This document shows positions 8,928-18,001 of a stretch of 55,450 nt of DNA, one piece after another (positions within the stretch are counted from its first letter, which is position 1; each line of letters opens with the position of its first letter). The stretch is from contig DATJPE010000044.1 of the NCBI GenBank assembly GCA_035506535.1, positions 1 through 55,450 on the forward strand, in the 5' to 3' direction. The position numbers and the translations under genes are program-made. The notes below the pieces were generated by a model, which was not told the origin of the DNA, searched no databases, and was given only the letters and a program-made list of their open reading frames with translations. The stretch is from Actinomycetes bacterium. GTDB taxonomy: Bacteria; Actinomycetota; Actinomycetes; DATJPE01.

Positions 8928-9746
8928 TCAGAGGAGGGGCAACCAGGGGGAGAGGTCGGCGCGCTCGCCGGAGGCGCGTACGTCGCCGGCGTGCACCGCG
9001 TCGGCCCAGGTCCGGCGCCCGGCGGCGACGCGCAGCCAGGTCAGCGGGTCGGTCTCGACGACGTTGGGCGGCGTCCCCCGGGTGTGCCGCGGTCCCTCGA
9101 CGCACTGGACGACGCCGTAGGGCGGGACCCGGACCTCGACGCTGCGGCCGGGTACGCGCTCCGCGAGCACGCCGAGCAGCACGCGGACGACGAGCGCGAG
9201 GGCGTCGGGGTCGAGGCCCGGCGGGGGGACGCGGGGAGCAAGGGCGTCAGGGTCGAGGCCGGGCGGTGCGTCCGGCAGGCAGCGGGCGAGGTCGTCGGCG
9301 TGGACGACGTACTCGACGACCCTGGTGGCCACGAGGTCACCGGCGCGGATCGGACCCCGGGGCGCGTCGAGCACCTCGCCCGGCGTGAGGACGTCGATCC
9401 GCGGGCGGCGCTGCGCCCACGCGGCCTCGAGCGCCGCGGGCAGGTCGTCGCCGAGGGAGTCGGCGAGGCGTACCGCGCTGTCGCGCAGGTCGTCGGCCGC
9501 ACCGGCGTACCCCGCGACGTAGCCGGCGATGCTCAGCGGCCGGGCCGAGGTCGGCGTGATGTCGTCGAACATGCGCAGCGTCCGCGTCAGGTGGGCGAGC
9601 AGGTCTCGTACGCGCCAGCCGGAGAGCGGGCTCGGCCGGTCGTAGGCCGACGTCGGCACCACGTCGACCCACCTGCTGATCAGCTCCCACTGGGCGTCCA
9701 GGCAGCGCCGGGCGTCGTCGAGGGCGACCTCGCGGGGTCGGGCCAT
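8928..9746 (-). CDS. Maleylpyruvate isomerase family (mycothiol-dependent type, DinB-like) protein
   Basis: 272 residues. The N-terminal part has the DinB-like four-helix pattern of the TIGR03083 family: [34 protein letters not shown], whose His is one of the expected metal ligands (shown here only in part: [12 protein letters not shown]), then [15 protein letters not shown] with another candidate ligand. The C-terminal 70 residues resemble the sterol-carrier-like extension seen in this family. A short in-frame duplication ([10 protein letters not shown] twice, about residues 163-188) separates the halves. The reaction is unknown; members include maleylpyruvate isomerase and other mycothiol-linked enzymes. 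The ATG at 9746 is 2 bp after the purL stop, so it is cotranscribed with purL. Confidence 0.75.
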   Translation of the reverse strand: MARPREVALDDARRCLDAQWELISRWVDVVPTSAYDRPSPLSGWRVRDLLAHLTRTLRMFDDITPTSARPLSIAGYVAGYAGAADDLRDSAVRLADSLGDDLPAALEAAWAQRRPRIDVLTPGEVLDAPRGPIRAGDLVATRVVEYVVHADDLARCLPDAPPGLDPDALAPRVPPPGLDPDALALVVRVLLGVLAERVPGRSVEVRVPPYGVVQCVEGPRHTRGTPPNVVETDPLTWLRVAAGRRTWADAVHAGDVRASGERADLSPWLPLL

Positions 9747-9748
9747 GC

Positions 9749-12007
9749 TCAGGTGACGGAGGGACCGAAGATCGCGGGGAGCGTGGCGGACCAGGCCGCG
9801 CGCACCTCGTCCACGCCGAGCTCGAAGAGCCCGTCGACGACGAGCGAGCGACCCTCGACCCGACCGAGACGGCGCATCGGTACGCCGTGCCGAGCGCAGA
9901 GCCCCGCCAGGGCCGGCTCGCCCGCGGGGTCCACGACGACCAGCGCACGGGCCGTGGACTCCGAGAACAAGGCGACGAAGGGCTCCGCCGCGACCTCGGC
10001 GAGGTCGACGCGAAGGCCCACGCCGGAACCCAGCGCCAGCTCGACCAACCCTTGGGCGAGGCCACCCTCCGAGAGGTCGTGCGCGGCGTGCGCGAGGCCG
10101 GCCGACCCGACCAGCACCTCGGCGAGGGAGCGCTCGGCGGCCAGGTCCACGCGCGGTGGCAGGCCGCCCAGGTGGCCGTGGACCACGTGCGCCCACTCCG
10201 AGCCGCCCAGCTCCTCGCGGGTCTCGCCGAGCAGCACGACGATATCGCCCTCATGCCCACCACCGAGGGGGACGCGCTTCGCCACGTCGTCGATGACCCC
10301 GAGCACCCCCACGACAGGCGTGGGCAGGATCGCGGTGTCGCCGGTCTGGTTGTAGAAGCTCACGTTCCCACCCGTGACCGGCACCCCGAGCTCGAGGCAG
10401 GCGTCGGCCAGGCCGCGTACCGCCTCGGCGAACTGCCACATCACGCCCGGGTCCTCGGGGGAGCCGAAGTTGAGGCAGTTCGTGACCGCGAGCGGCCGGG
10501 CGCCGGTGGTCGCGACGTTGCGGTACGCCTCGGCGAGGGCGAGCTGCGCGCCCGCGTACGGGTCGAGCCTGGCGAAGCGGCCGTTGGCGTCCGTGGCGAC
10601 GGCCACCCCCAGGCCGGTCTCCTCGTCGATGCGCACCATGCCGGAGTCCGCCGGCTGCGCGAGGACCGTGTTGCCCTGGACGTACCGGTCGTACTGCGCG
10701 GTGACCCACGACTTGTCGGCCAGGTTCGGGGAGGCGGCCAGCCGCAGCACGTGCTCCCTCAGCTGCGCTCCGGTGCCGGGGCGGGGCAGCCCGTCCGGTA
10801 CGTCCGCCTGCAGGGCGTCCTGGTCGGCCGGGCGGGCGTACGGCCGCTGGTACACCGGGCCCTCGTGCGCGACCGTGCGCGGGGGGACCTGGACGACGAG
10901 CTGGCCGTGCCAGTGCACCTCGAGGCGCTCGCCGTCGGTGACCTCGCCGATGACGGTGGCGTCGACGCCCCACCTCTCGCAGATCGCGAGGAAGGCCTCG
11001 ACCTTGGCCGGCTCGACGATCGCGCACATGCGCTCCTGCGACTCGCTCATGAGGATCTCCTCCGGAGCGAGGGTCGCGTCGCGCAGCGGCACCCGGTCGA
11101 GGTCGATGCGCATGCCGCCGGTGCCGGCGGAGGCCAGCTCGGAGGTGGCGCACGACAGCCCGGCACCACCGAGGTCCTGGATGCCGACGACGAGGTCCGC
11201 GGCGAAGATCTCCAGGCACGCCTCGATGAGGACCTTCTCCATGAACGGGTCGCCCACCTGGACGCTGGGCCGCTTGGCGGGACCACCCGCCTCGAAGGTC
11301 TCGCTGGCCAGCACGCTGACCCCGCCGATGCCGTCGCCGCCGGTCCGGGCGCCGAAGAGCACGACGAGGTTCCCGGGTCCCGATGCGTGCGCCAGCTTGA
11401 CGTCCCCGTGGCGCATCACACCGACGCACAGCGCGTTGACGAGCGGGTTGCCCAGGTACGTCGGATCGAAGACCAGCTCCCCGCCGATGGTCGGCAGGCC
11501 CAGGCAGTTGCCGTACCCGCCGATCCCGGCGACCACGCCGGGGAGCACGCGCCTGGTGTCCGGGGCGTCCGCCGGGCCGAAGCGCAGCGGGTCGAGGACG
11601 GCGACCGGACGCGCGCCCATCGTGAGGATGTCGCGGACGATGCCGCCGACCCCGGTGGCCGCACCCTGGTACGGCTCGACGTAGCTCGGGTGGTTGTGCG
11701 ACTCGACCTTGAAGGTGACGGCGTAGCCCTGGCCGACGTCGACGACGCCGGCGTTCTCGCCGATCCCGACGAGGAGGGCGTCGCTCGCCGGCGCCTTCTC
11801 GCCGAACTGGCGCAGGTGCACCTTGGAGCTCTTGTAGGAGCAGTGCTCGCTCCACATGACCGAGTACATCGCCAGCTCGCACGACGTGGGCCGCCGCCCC
11901 AGGATCTCCCGGATCCGCTGGTACTCCTCCGGCTTCAGCCCGAGCGCGGCGTACGGCTGCTCCGCCTCCGGCGTCGCCTCCGCATCCTTGACTGTATCCA
12001 CGGTCAC
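9749..12007 (-). CDS. purL: PurL, FGAM synthase II (large subunit)
   Basis: ATP-dependent amination of FGAR to FGAM, working with PurQ (glutaminase) and PurS. The 752 residues are the small-type PurL length. Motifs include [21 protein letters not shown], the repeated AIRS-type halves, and [10 protein letters not shown] in the second half. The GTG at 12007 is chosen because GAGGAG lies about 8 nt upstream and the reading [10 protein letters not shown] follows as expected. The start region is duplicated 53 bp upstream, giving an 18-codon leader ORF whose stop overlaps this start as GTGA. The longer in-frame extension upstream has no family counterpart. Confidence 0.94.
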   Translation of the reverse strand: MTVDTVKDAEATPEAEQPYAALGLKPEEYQRIREILGRRPTSCELAMYSVMWSEHCSYKSSKVHLRQFGEKAPASDALLVGIGENAGVVDVGQGYAVTFKVESHNHPSYVEPYQGAATGVGGIVRDILTMGARPVAVLDPLRFGPADAPDTRRVLPGVVAGIGGYGNCLGLPTIGGELVFDPTYLGNPLVNALCVGVMRHGDVKLAHASGPGNLVVLFGARTGGDGIGGVSVLASETFEAGGPAKRPSVQVGDPFMEKVLIEACLEIFAADLVVGIQDLGGAGLSCATSELASAGTGGMRIDLDRVPLRDATLAPEEILMSESQERMCAIVEPAKVEAFLAICERWGVDATVIGEVTDGERLEVHWHGQLVVQVPPRTVAHEGPVYQRPYARPADQDALQADVPDGLPRPGTGAQLREHVLRLAASPNLADKSWVTAQYDRYVQGNTVLAQPADSGMVRIDEETGLGVAVATDANGRFARLDPYAGAQLALAEAYRNVATTGARPLAVTNCLNFGSPEDPGVMWQFAEAVRGLADACLELGVPVTGGNVSFYNQTGDTAILPTPVVGVLGVIDDVAKRVPLGGGHEGDIVVLLGETREELGGSEWAHVVHGHLGGLPPRVDLAAERSLAEVLVGSAGLAHAAHDLSEGGLAQGLVELALGSGVGLRVDLAEVAAEPFVALFSESTARALVVVDPAGEPALAGLCARHGVPMRRLGRVEGRSLVVDGLFELGVDEVRAAWSATLPAIFGPSVT

Positions 12008-12072
12008 GCGCCGCTCCTCGCTCCCGCTCGTCCCGCCGCCGTTCCGGTGTCCACGGTCACGCGCCGCTCCTC
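11997..12072. repeat. 53-bp-offset direct duplication of the purL start region
   Basis: A 23-bp sequence containing the purL ribosome site, GTG start and next codons occurs at 11997-12019 and again, identical, at 12050-12072. The offset of 53 bp is not a multiple of three, so the upstream copy starts in another frame. Confidence 0.9.
12004..12060 (-). CDS. Possible 18-codon upstream ORF coupled to purL
   Basis: Reads [18 protein letters not shown] and stops at a TGA overlapping the purL GTG (GTGA). It begins with the same ribosome site and first codons (MTVDT) as purL because of a 53-bp tandem duplication, and has a good AGGAGG-like site of its own. It looks able to load ribosomes onto purL. 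No evidence that the peptide itself matters. Confidence 0.35.
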   Translation of the reverse strand: MTVDTGTAAGRAGARSGA

Positions 12073-12080
12073 CTTCCCGC

Positions 12081-12139
12081 GCGATCTTGAGAGATGCAGG
12101 GGCTGGGTCGGCGTGTTGCCATGGATCTCTCAAGATCGC
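12081..12139. repeat. Long hairpin between purQ and purL
   Basis: Perfect 15-bp arms, GCGATCTTGAGAGAT (12081-12095) and its complement (12125-12139), around a 29-nt loop. It lies between the purQ stop and the purL leader ORF. There is no T-tract, so it may be an mRNA-processing or attenuation hairpin or an inserted palindrome rather than a classical terminator. Confidence 0.8.
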
Positions 12140-12163
12140 CGGGGTGGGGGCGGGTGGGCCGGC

Positions 12164-12859
12164 TCACGCGGGCACCGGAGCGCTCATGCCGGTCAGGGCG
12201 CGCAGGACAGAGGTGAAGAAGGTCAGGCCGTCGGTGCTCGGGCCGGTGAGCGTCTCGACGGCGTGCTCCGGGTGGGGCATGAGACCCACGACGTTGCCGG
12301 CCGCGTTGCTGATGCCGGCGATGTCGCGGCGCGAGCCATTCGGGTTGACGTCGAGGTAGCGGGCGACGACGCGACCCTCGGTCTCGAGCTCGTCGAGGGT
12401 GCGCTCGTCCGCGACGTACCCGCCCTCGCCGTTCTTGAGAGGGACCACGATCTCCTGGCCGGGCGCGTAGCCGGAGGTCCACGGCGTCCCGCTCGACTCG
12501 ATGCGCAGCCGCTGGTCGCGGCACACGAAGTGGAGGTGGTCGTTGCGCACGAGGGCACCGGGCAGCAGGTGCGACTCGCAGAGGACCTGGAATCCGTTGC
12601 AGATGCCCAGCACGGGCATGCCCTCGCGTGCCGCGTCGACCAGCGGGCCCATGATCGCGGCGAAGCGGGCGATCGCGCCGCAGCGCAGGTAGTCACCGTA
12701 GGAGAACCCGCCCGGCAGGACCACCGCGTCGACCCCGTGGAGGTCCGCGTCGGCGTGCCACAGCGGGACCGCCTCACCACCGGCGAGGCGTACCGCCCGC
12801 TGCGCGTCCCGGTCGTCCAGGGAACCGGGGAAGGTGACCACGCCCACCCGGGCGCTCAC
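12164..12859 (-). CDS. purQ: PurQ, FGAM synthase glutaminase subunit
   Basis: Class I glutamine amidotransferase that supplies ammonia to PurL, 231 residues. Nucleophile Cys87 is in [11 protein letters not shown], and the His/Glu partners are in the C-terminal MPHPEHAVE. The oxyanion loop [11 protein letters not shown] is present. The GTG start overlaps the purS TGA as GTGA, matching the need for equal PurS and PurQ supply. purL follows after a 157-bp spacer carrying a hairpin and the leader duplication. Confidence 0.95.
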   Translation of the reverse strand: MSARVGVVTFPGSLDDRDAQRAVRLAGGEAVPLWHADADLHGVDAVVLPGGFSYGDYLRCGAIARFAAIMGPLVDAAREGMPVLGICNGFQVLCESHLLPGALVRNDHLHFVCRDQRLRIESSGTPWTSGYAPGQEIVVPLKNGEGGYVADERTLDELETEGRVVARYLDVNPNGSRRDIAGISNAAGNVVGLMPHPEHAVETLTGPSTDGLTFFTSVLRALTGMSAPVPA

Positions 12860-13107
12860 TCCGCCCTCACCGTGTAGTCCTCGATGACGGGGTTCGCGAG
12901 CAGGGTGTGCGCGAGCTCCTCGACCGCCGCCAGCGTCGCCGCGTCCACCTCGCCGTCGACGGTGAGCTCGATGCGCTTGCCGATGCGCACGTCGATCACC
13001 GAGGACGCCCCCTCCACGCCGAGGCCGGGCAGGGCGCGGGCGACGGCCTTGCCCTGCGGGTCGAGGATCTCGGGCTTGAGCATGACGTCGACGACGACGC
13101 GGGCCAC
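12856..13107 (-). CDS. purS: PurS, FGAM synthase small subunit
   Basis: 83-residue structural subunit that joins PurL and PurQ and is thought to help channel ammonia. It has the family opening ([20 protein letters not shown]), [19 protein letters not shown] in the middle, and a C-terminus ending in VIEDYTV. The GTG start has GGAG about 6 nt upstream. A TAGGCT box at 13149-13154 could give it a promoter with a roughly 35-nt leader after galE. Confidence 0.94.
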   Translation of the reverse strand: MARVVVDVMLKPEILDPQGKAVARALPGLGVEGASSVIDVRIGKRIELTVDGEVDAATLAAVEELAHTLLANPVIEDYTVRAE

Positions 13108-13148
13108 GGGCGCTCCAAGCTGGCTGCTGGCGGTCTCGGCGGTGTCTC

Positions 13149-13154
13149 AGCCTA
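13149..13154 (-). promoter_or_regulatory. Possible -10 box (TAGGCT) upstream of purS
   Basis: Minus-strand TAGGCT about 41 nt before the purS start, in the 114-bp gap after galE. Unlike other genes here, purS also has a Shine-Dalgarno-like GGAG, so this would be a leadered promoter. Confidence 0.3.
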
Positions 13155-13221
13155 CCGAGGCCGCCGGGAGCTCAGGTCAACGCAGCGCCGCCACCCACGG
13201 CCCCGGTGAGCCGGCCGGCGG

Positions 13222-14196
13222 TCAGGCGGGCTGTGCGGCGTCCTTCGGCCAGGAGGCCCACGCGCTGGCGACCATGTCGTCGACGCTGTGGCGCATCGCC
13301 CAGTCGAGATCGCGCGCGGCGCGGCGGCCGGAGGCGACGATGCGCGCCGGGTCGCCGGGTCGCCGCTCCCGCAGCTCGGGGGCGAAGTCGATCCCGGTGA
13401 TCCGGCGGAACGCGTCCATGATCTCCAGCACCGACAGTCCGGCGCCGCTGCCGAGGTTGTACGCGCGCTCCAGCGGCCGGCCCTCCTCGAGGGCGGCAGC
13501 CGCCGCGACGTGCGCGAGCGCGATGTCCGCCACGTGCACGTAGTCGCGCACGCACGAGCCGTCCGGCGTCGGGTAGTCGGTCCCGGTGACCCACGGCCGC
13601 CGACCGGCCACCAGCGCGCGCATCACGGCGGGGAAGAGGTTGTACGGCGAGACGTCCCACACGTCCGGATAGCCGGAGCCCACCACGTTGAAGTAGCGCA
13701 GCGACGTCGCCGCGAGCGCGGTCACCGCCGCGGAGTCGTCGATGATGCGCTCGTCCATCGACTTCGAGGCGCCGTACGGCGACTCCGGGGCGTGCGGCGT
13801 CTCCTCGGTGACCTGGTCGACGTGCGGGGTGCCGTACACCCCGGCGCTGGAGGAGAACACCAGCCGCTGCACACCCGCCTCCAGCATCCCCTCGAGCAAG
13901 GTGATGGTCCCCGACACGTTGCGGCGATAGGTCTCCAGCGGGCGCTCCACCGACACCCCGGCGTACTTGAACGCGGCCAGGTGCACGACCCCTGCCACGT
14001 GGCCGGCCAGGGCCGCCCGTACGGCCGCCGGGTCGTCGACGTCGCCGTGCACGAAGGCGACGTCGCTGTCGACGAAGGACGCCAGTCCCGTCGAGAGGTC
14101 GTCCAGCACGACGACGTCGCGGCCGGACTCGCGAAGGGCGCGCGCCACGTGCGAGCCGATGTACCCCGCACCGCCCGTCACCAGCCAGGTGGTCAC
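13222..14196 (-). CDS. galE: UDP-glucose 4-epimerase (extended SDR)
   Basis: Interconverts UDP-glucose and UDP-galactose using bound NAD, 324 residues. The Rossmann motif [10 protein letters not shown] is at 7-16, the SSSAGVYG segment carries the catalytic Ser/Thr region, and the YxxxK pair is Y141/K145 in [16 protein letters not shown] and [12 protein letters not shown] are GalE landmarks. The GTG at 14196 overlaps the purC TGA as GTGA, so it is translationally coupled to a purine gene. Other sugar-nucleotide 4-epimerases look similar, so the exact sugar is not proven. Confidence 0.88.
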   Translation of the reverse strand: MTTWLVTGGAGYIGSHVARALRESGRDVVVLDDLSTGLASFVDSDVAFVHGDVDDPAAVRAALAGHVAGVVHLAAFKYAGVSVERPLETYRRNVSGTITLLEGMLEAGVQRLVFSSSAGVYGTPHVDQVTEETPHAPESPYGASKSMDERIIDDSAAVTALAATSLRYFNVVGSGYPDVWDVSPYNLFPAVMRALVAGRRPWVTGTDYPTPDGSCVRDYVHVADIALAHVAAAAALEEGRPLERAYNLGSGAGLSVLEIMDAFRRITGIDFAPELRERRPGDPARIVASGRRAARDLDWAMRHSVDDMVASAWASWPKDAAQPA

Positions 14197-15068
14197 ATGA
14201 ACGTCCTTCCCGTGATGCGCTCGTAGGCCTCGACGTAGCGCGCCCTGGTCCGTTCGACGACCTCGTCGGGCAGGGGCGGCGGCGCATCCCCGGAGTGGCG
14301 GTCCCATCCGCTGGCGGGCGAGGTGAGCCAGTCGCGGACGTACTGCTTGTCGAAGGACGGCTGGGCGTGACCGGGCTCCCAGCGATCGAGCGGCCAGAAG
14401 CGGGAGGAGTCCGGGGTCAGCACCTCGTCGGCGAGCACGACCGTGCCGTCGGCGCGGTGGCCGAGCTCGAGCTTGGTGTCGGCCAGAAGGATCCCGCGCT
14501 CGCGGGTGACCTCCTCCGCGAAGGCGTACACCCGCAGCGTGATCTCCCGCAGCTGCTCCGCAGTGGGTCGCCCCACGCTGGCCGAGACCGTCTCGAGGTC
14601 CACGTTGACATCGTGCTCGCCCTGGGGGGCCTTGGTGGCGGGGGTGAAGATCGGTTCCGGCAACCGGGACCCGTCGAGCAGTCCGGGCGGGAGGCCGACG
14701 CCGCACACCGCCCCGGTCGCTCGGTAGTCGGCCCAGCCCGACCCGGCGAGGTAGCCGCGGGCCACGCACTCGACGGGGAACATCGCCAGACGCTCGACGA
14801 CCATCGCCCGGCCGTTCACCTCAGCGGGGACGTCGACCGACAGCAGGTGGTTGGGGACCAGGCCAGCGAGCCGCTCGAACCACCACAGGGTCAACGCGGT
14901 GAGCACCCGGCCCTTGTCGGGGATCGGTGTGGCCAGGATGTGGTCGTACGCGCTGATGCGGTCGGTCGCGACGACGAGCAACGTGCCGTCCGGGCGGGCG
15001 TACAGCTCGCGTACCTTGCCCGAGTAGACGTGCTCCACGCCGGGCAGCTCGAGCGGCTCGGCGGTCAC
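14193..15068 (-). CDS. purC: PurC, SAICAR synthetase
   Basis: Joins aspartate to CAIR, 291 residues, within the normal range for the single-domain actinobacterial form. Family marks are [10 protein letters not shown] near the start, [24 protein letters not shown] and LADTKLELG, then [12 protein letters not shown]. The GTG start has a TAACCT -10 box 7 nt upstream and no ribosome site, so it should be leaderless. It leads the purC-galE pair and is divergent from the small gene at 15116. Confidence 0.95.
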   Translation of the reverse strand: MTAEPLELPGVEHVYSGKVRELYARPDGTLLVVATDRISAYDHILATPIPDKGRVLTALTLWWFERLAGLVPNHLLSVDVPAEVNGRAMVVERLAMFPVECVARGYLAGSGWADYRATGAVCGVGLPPGLLDGSRLPEPIFTPATKAPQGEHDVNVDLETVSASVGRPTAEQLREITLRVYAFAEEVTRERGILLADTKLELGHRADGTVVLADEVLTPDSSRFWPLDRWEPGHAQPSFDKQYVRDWLTSPASGWDRHSGDAPPPLPDEVVERTRARYVEAYERITGRTFM

Positions 15069-15075
15069 GGCCCGC

Positions 15076-15081
15076 AGGTTA
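15076..15081 (-). promoter_or_regulatory. Candidate -10 box (TAACCT) of purC, leaderless
   Basis: TAACCT ends 7 nt before the purC GTG in the 47-bp gap shared with the divergent gene at 15116. Confidence 0.5.
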
Positions 15082-15115
15082 CCGGGGCCGGGGTCCCCGA
15101 GGATGATGGGACGCG

Positions 15116-15466
15116 ATGGCCACGCTGTTGCAGGAGGGCGAGAGCTACCGGGTGCACCTCGGCAGCTGGGAGCGCCTGGGCGCCCTCCGCGGCGACCTGG
15201 TCATCCCCCGCAGCAGCGTGGTGGACATCCGGATGGTGCCCGACGTGGTGGCCGAGATCCGCGGCATCCGAGCCCCGGGGTACGGCCTGCCGGGGCACGC
15301 GGCGGTGGGCACGTGGCGGGGCCGGGGCTTCAAGGACTTCGTCGCCGTCTCCTGGAGGCAGCGCCGGGGAGTCGTGATCACCCTGTCCGGGCAGGAGTTC
15401 GACCGGGTCGTCCTCAGCAGCGGGCCGGTCGTGGAGGTCGCTCAGAGGATGGCGCCGGCGGTGTAG
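15116..15466 (+). CDS. Small conserved-looking actinobacterial protein of unknown function
   Basis: 116 residues, soluble, beta-rich by composition, with no signal peptide or membrane helix. The text alternates hydrophobic residues and has a Trp/Arg-rich middle ([24 protein letters not shown]) resembling a PH-like or lipocalin-like barrel; I show that stretch only as [12 protein letters not shown] here for reference. I recognise no named family. The ATG at 15116 has GGATGATGGG upstream. Its last 25 bp overlap the convergent purB 3' end. Confidence 0.65.
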   Translation: MATLLQEGESYRVHLGSWERLGALRGDLVIPRSSVVDIRMVPDVVAEIRGIRAPGYGLPGHAAVGTWRGRGFKDFVAVSWRQRRGVVITLSGQEFDRVVLSSGPVVEVAQRMAPAV

Positions 15467-16863
15467 CCGGCGGCCTGGGAGTGGCGCGACACGACCGCAC
15501 CCACCCGCTCGACGACACGCGACACCTGGTCGACCGCGTCACCGGTGAAGGACAGCGGGCGGTCGACGAGCTGCTTGACCTCCTCGTGGCCGAGCCCGAG
15601 CCGGGGGTCGGCCGCCAGGCGCTCGAGGAGGTCGTTGTGCTCCAGCCCCTCCTCGCGCATCTGGAGGGCGACGGCCACCGCGTGCTCCTTGATGACCTCG
15701 TGCGCCCTCTCGCGTCCGACGCCGTGCCGCACGGCGGCCATCAGCACCTTGGTCGTGGCCAGGAACGGCAGGTAGCGGTCGAGCTCCCGGGCGATGACAG
15801 CTGGGTACGCGCCGAAGTCGTCGAGCACGGTGAGGAAGGTCTCGAACAGCCCATCGACGGCGAAGAACGCGTCGGGCAGTGCCACCCGACGGACCACCGA
15901 GCAGGAGACGTCGCCCTCGTTCCACTGGGTGCCGGCCAGCTCGGCGGTCATCGCCGCGTAGCCACGCAGGACCACGGCGAGCCCGGTGACCCGCTCGCAG
16001 GAGCGGGTGTTCATCTTGTGCGGCATCGCCGACGACCCCACCTGGCCGGGGCGGAACCCCTCGGTGACCAGCTCGTGCCCGGCCATCAGCCGGATCGTGG
16101 TCGCGAGGCTGCTCGGACCGGCCGCGACGTGGACGAGGGTGGCGAGCACCTCGTGGTCGAGCGAACGCGGGTAGACCTGGCCCACGCTGTCCAGCACCCG
16201 TGCGAACCCGAGGTGGTCGGCGACCCGTCGCTCCAGCTCGGCCAGACGCGCCGCGTCGCCGCCGAGGAGGTCGAGGCTGTCCTGGGACGTACCGACCGGG
16301 CCCTTGATGCCCCGCAGCGGGTAGCGCTCGACGACCGACTCCAGCGCCTCGAACGCCAGGAGCAGCTCCTCGGCGGCCGAGGCGAACCGCTTGCCGAGGG
16401 TGGTCGCCTGGGCGGCGACGTTGTGCGACCGGCCGGTGAGGACGAGGTCGGCGTACTCGGCGGCCAGCCGGGCGAGCCGCGCCAGCGTCGCGACCGTCTT
16501 GTCACGCACGATCAGCAGCGAGTCGCGGACCTGCAGCTGCTCGACGTTCTCGGTGAGGTCGCGGCTGGTGAGGCCCTTGTGGACCTGCTCGAAGCCCGCG
16601 AGGGCGTTGAACTCCTCGATGCGCGCCTTGACGTCGTGGCGGGTCACCCGCTCCCGCTCGCGGATGCGGTCGAGGTCCACGTCCTCGACGACGTCGCGGT
16701 AGGCCGCCAGCGCGCCCGCCGGGACCGCCACGCCGAGGTCGGCCTGCGCCTGCAGGACCGCGAGCCACAGCCGTCGCTCGAGCACCACCTTGTACTCCGG
16801 CGACCAGAGCGCGGTCATCGCCTCGGAGGCGTACCGGCTCGCCAGTACGTCGGGGATCGCCAC
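15442..16863 (-). CDS. purB: PurB, adenylosuccinate lyase
   Basis: Removes fumarate from SAICAR and from adenylosuccinate, so it works in both IMP and AMP synthesis. The 473 residues carry the fumarase/aspartase superfamily signature GSSAMPHKMN at 276-285, with TSRDLTEN and GRSHNVAAQ upstream. I prefer the GTG at 16863 (MAIPDVLASRY), which has a GACAAT box 6 nt upstream; an in-frame GTG at 16881 would add six residues. The 3' end overlaps the convergent gene at 15116 by 25 bp. Confidence 0.94.
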   Translation of the reverse strand: MAIPDVLASRYASEAMTALWSPEYKVVLERRLWLAVLQAQADLGVAVPAGALAAYRDVVEDVDLDRIRERERVTRHDVKARIEEFNALAGFEQVHKGLTSRDLTENVEQLQVRDSLLIVRDKTVATLARLARLAAEYADLVLTGRSHNVAAQATTLGKRFASAAEELLLAFEALESVVERYPLRGIKGPVGTSQDSLDLLGGDAARLAELERRVADHLGFARVLDSVGQVYPRSLDHEVLATLVHVAAGPSSLATTIRLMAGHELVTEGFRPGQVGSSAMPHKMNTRSCERVTGLAVVLRGYAAMTAELAGTQWNEGDVSCSVVRRVALPDAFFAVDGLFETFLTVLDDFGAYPAVIARELDRYLPFLATTKVLMAAVRHGVGRERAHEVIKEHAVAVALQMREEGLEHNDLLERLAADPRLGLGHEEVKQLVDRPLSFTGDAVDQVSRVVERVGAVVSRHSQAAGYTAGAIL

Positions 16864-16869
16864 CCGGCC

Positions 16870-16875
16870 ATTGTC
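16870..16875 (-). promoter_or_regulatory. Possible -10 box (GACAAT) of purB
   Basis: GACAAT, one mismatch from TACAAT, ends 6 nt before the preferred purB GTG. It fits the leaderless pattern of neighbouring genes but lacks the first T. Confidence 0.3.
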
Positions 16876-16902
16876 CCCCACGCCGCGACACCCGGCGGCG
16901 GG

Positions 16903-17919
16903 TCAGCTGCCGCCGACCCGTCCGACGCAGGTCGTCCCTCCGGCGGGGCAGCGCTCGATCCCTCCGACGACGAGTCGTACCTCCAGCCCGGCACCGCCCA
17001 TCCCCCGCTCGTTGAGGTCGGCGCGCAGGTCCGCGACGTCGGCCTCCGGCGGGGGACCGAGCGCGGTGACGATGACGGTCCCGTTGACGGCGTCGACGGT
17101 GGAGACCTCCCAGTTCGCCTGCCGCGCCCACTCCTCGACGACCGGTCGCGCCTGGCGCCCCAGCTGCTGGTCGCGAAGAACCGCCAGCGTCCCGGCGGTG
17201 AGCGGGATGAGGATCAGCACGAGGAACCCGGCGATGGCGAGGAGCGTGGCTCCGCTGAGCCGGTGGACCTCCACCCCGGCCGCGCGCGCCGTCTCGCGGA
17301 CGTTGTAGCCCAGGAAGACGACCACTCCGGTGGCGAGGATCGCGGCCACGTTCGTGCCGAAGAGCAGCGCCGCCTGGCCCGCGTCGTGGTAGCGGTGCAC
17401 CTCGAGCAGCAGGCCCACAACGCCCAGCGGCGGCACCAGAGAGATCGCGATCGCGACACCGGGGAGGGTGTCGGAGATGTCCGAGCGCACGAGCGCGAAG
17501 GCCCCCACCGCACCGGTGGCCAGCGCCGCCACCAAGTCGATGAGGCGGGGCGAGGTACGTGCCGCGACCTGGGAGTTGCCGAGGTAGGCGTCCGCCGAGT
17601 GGTTGGTCAGCCCCATGACGTAGGCGATCGCGACCACGAGCAGAGCGCCACCGACCACGAGGCCGAGGCTGCGTAGCAGGTGGGCCCGGTCCGACAGGAC
17701 CGCCGCGAGCGCCGTACCGAGGATCGGTGTCATCAGAGGCGCCACGATCATGGCGCCGATGACCGTCGCCGTGGAGTCGGCGATCAGCCCGGCGGTCGCG
17801 ATGACCGCAGCGAGGACCAGCAGGACCCAGAACCGCGAGGCGGTACGACTGCGCCAGCCACGCTCGATGAACAGCGCCGTCGTCATCCGCTCGACGTCGT
17901 CGACGTCCGCCTTCGCCAT
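16903..17919 (-). CDS. DUF389 / TIGR00341 family membrane protein
   Basis: 338 residues. After about 30 cytoplasmic residues there are several hydrophobic helices (ASRFWVLLVLAAVIATAGL onward), with the family's conserved IVGAMIVAPLMTPI-like segment visible as VIGAMIVAPLMTPILG, and later GVAIAISLVPPLGVVG. A soluble tail of about 100 residues follows. The function of DUF389 proteins is not established. The ATG at 17919 has GGGAGA about 8 nt upstream. It lies 82 bp after purD on the same strand and may be cotranscribed, with no obvious tie to purines. Confidence 0.8.
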   Translation of the reverse strand: MAKADVDDVERMTTALFIERGWRSRTASRFWVLLVLAAVIATAGLIADSTATVIGAMIVAPLMTPILGTALAAVLSDRAHLLRSLGLVVGGALLVVAIAYVMGLTNHSADAYLGNSQVAARTSPRLIDLVAALATGAVGAFALVRSDISDTLPGVAIAISLVPPLGVVGLLLEVHRYHDAGQAALLFGTNVAAILATGVVVFLGYNVRETARAAGVEVHRLSGATLLAIAGFLVLILIPLTAGTLAVLRDQQLGRQARPVVEEWARQANWEVSTVDAVNGTVIVTALGPPPEADVADLRADLNERGMGGAGLEVRLVVGGIERCPAGGTTCVGRVGGS

Positions 17920-18001
17920 CACGTCTCCCGCGCCGAGGCCGCCCTTCGCGCATCCTCCGACAGATCGGGCCGCCAACCGGCCACGCCACACCGGACGGGC
18001 G

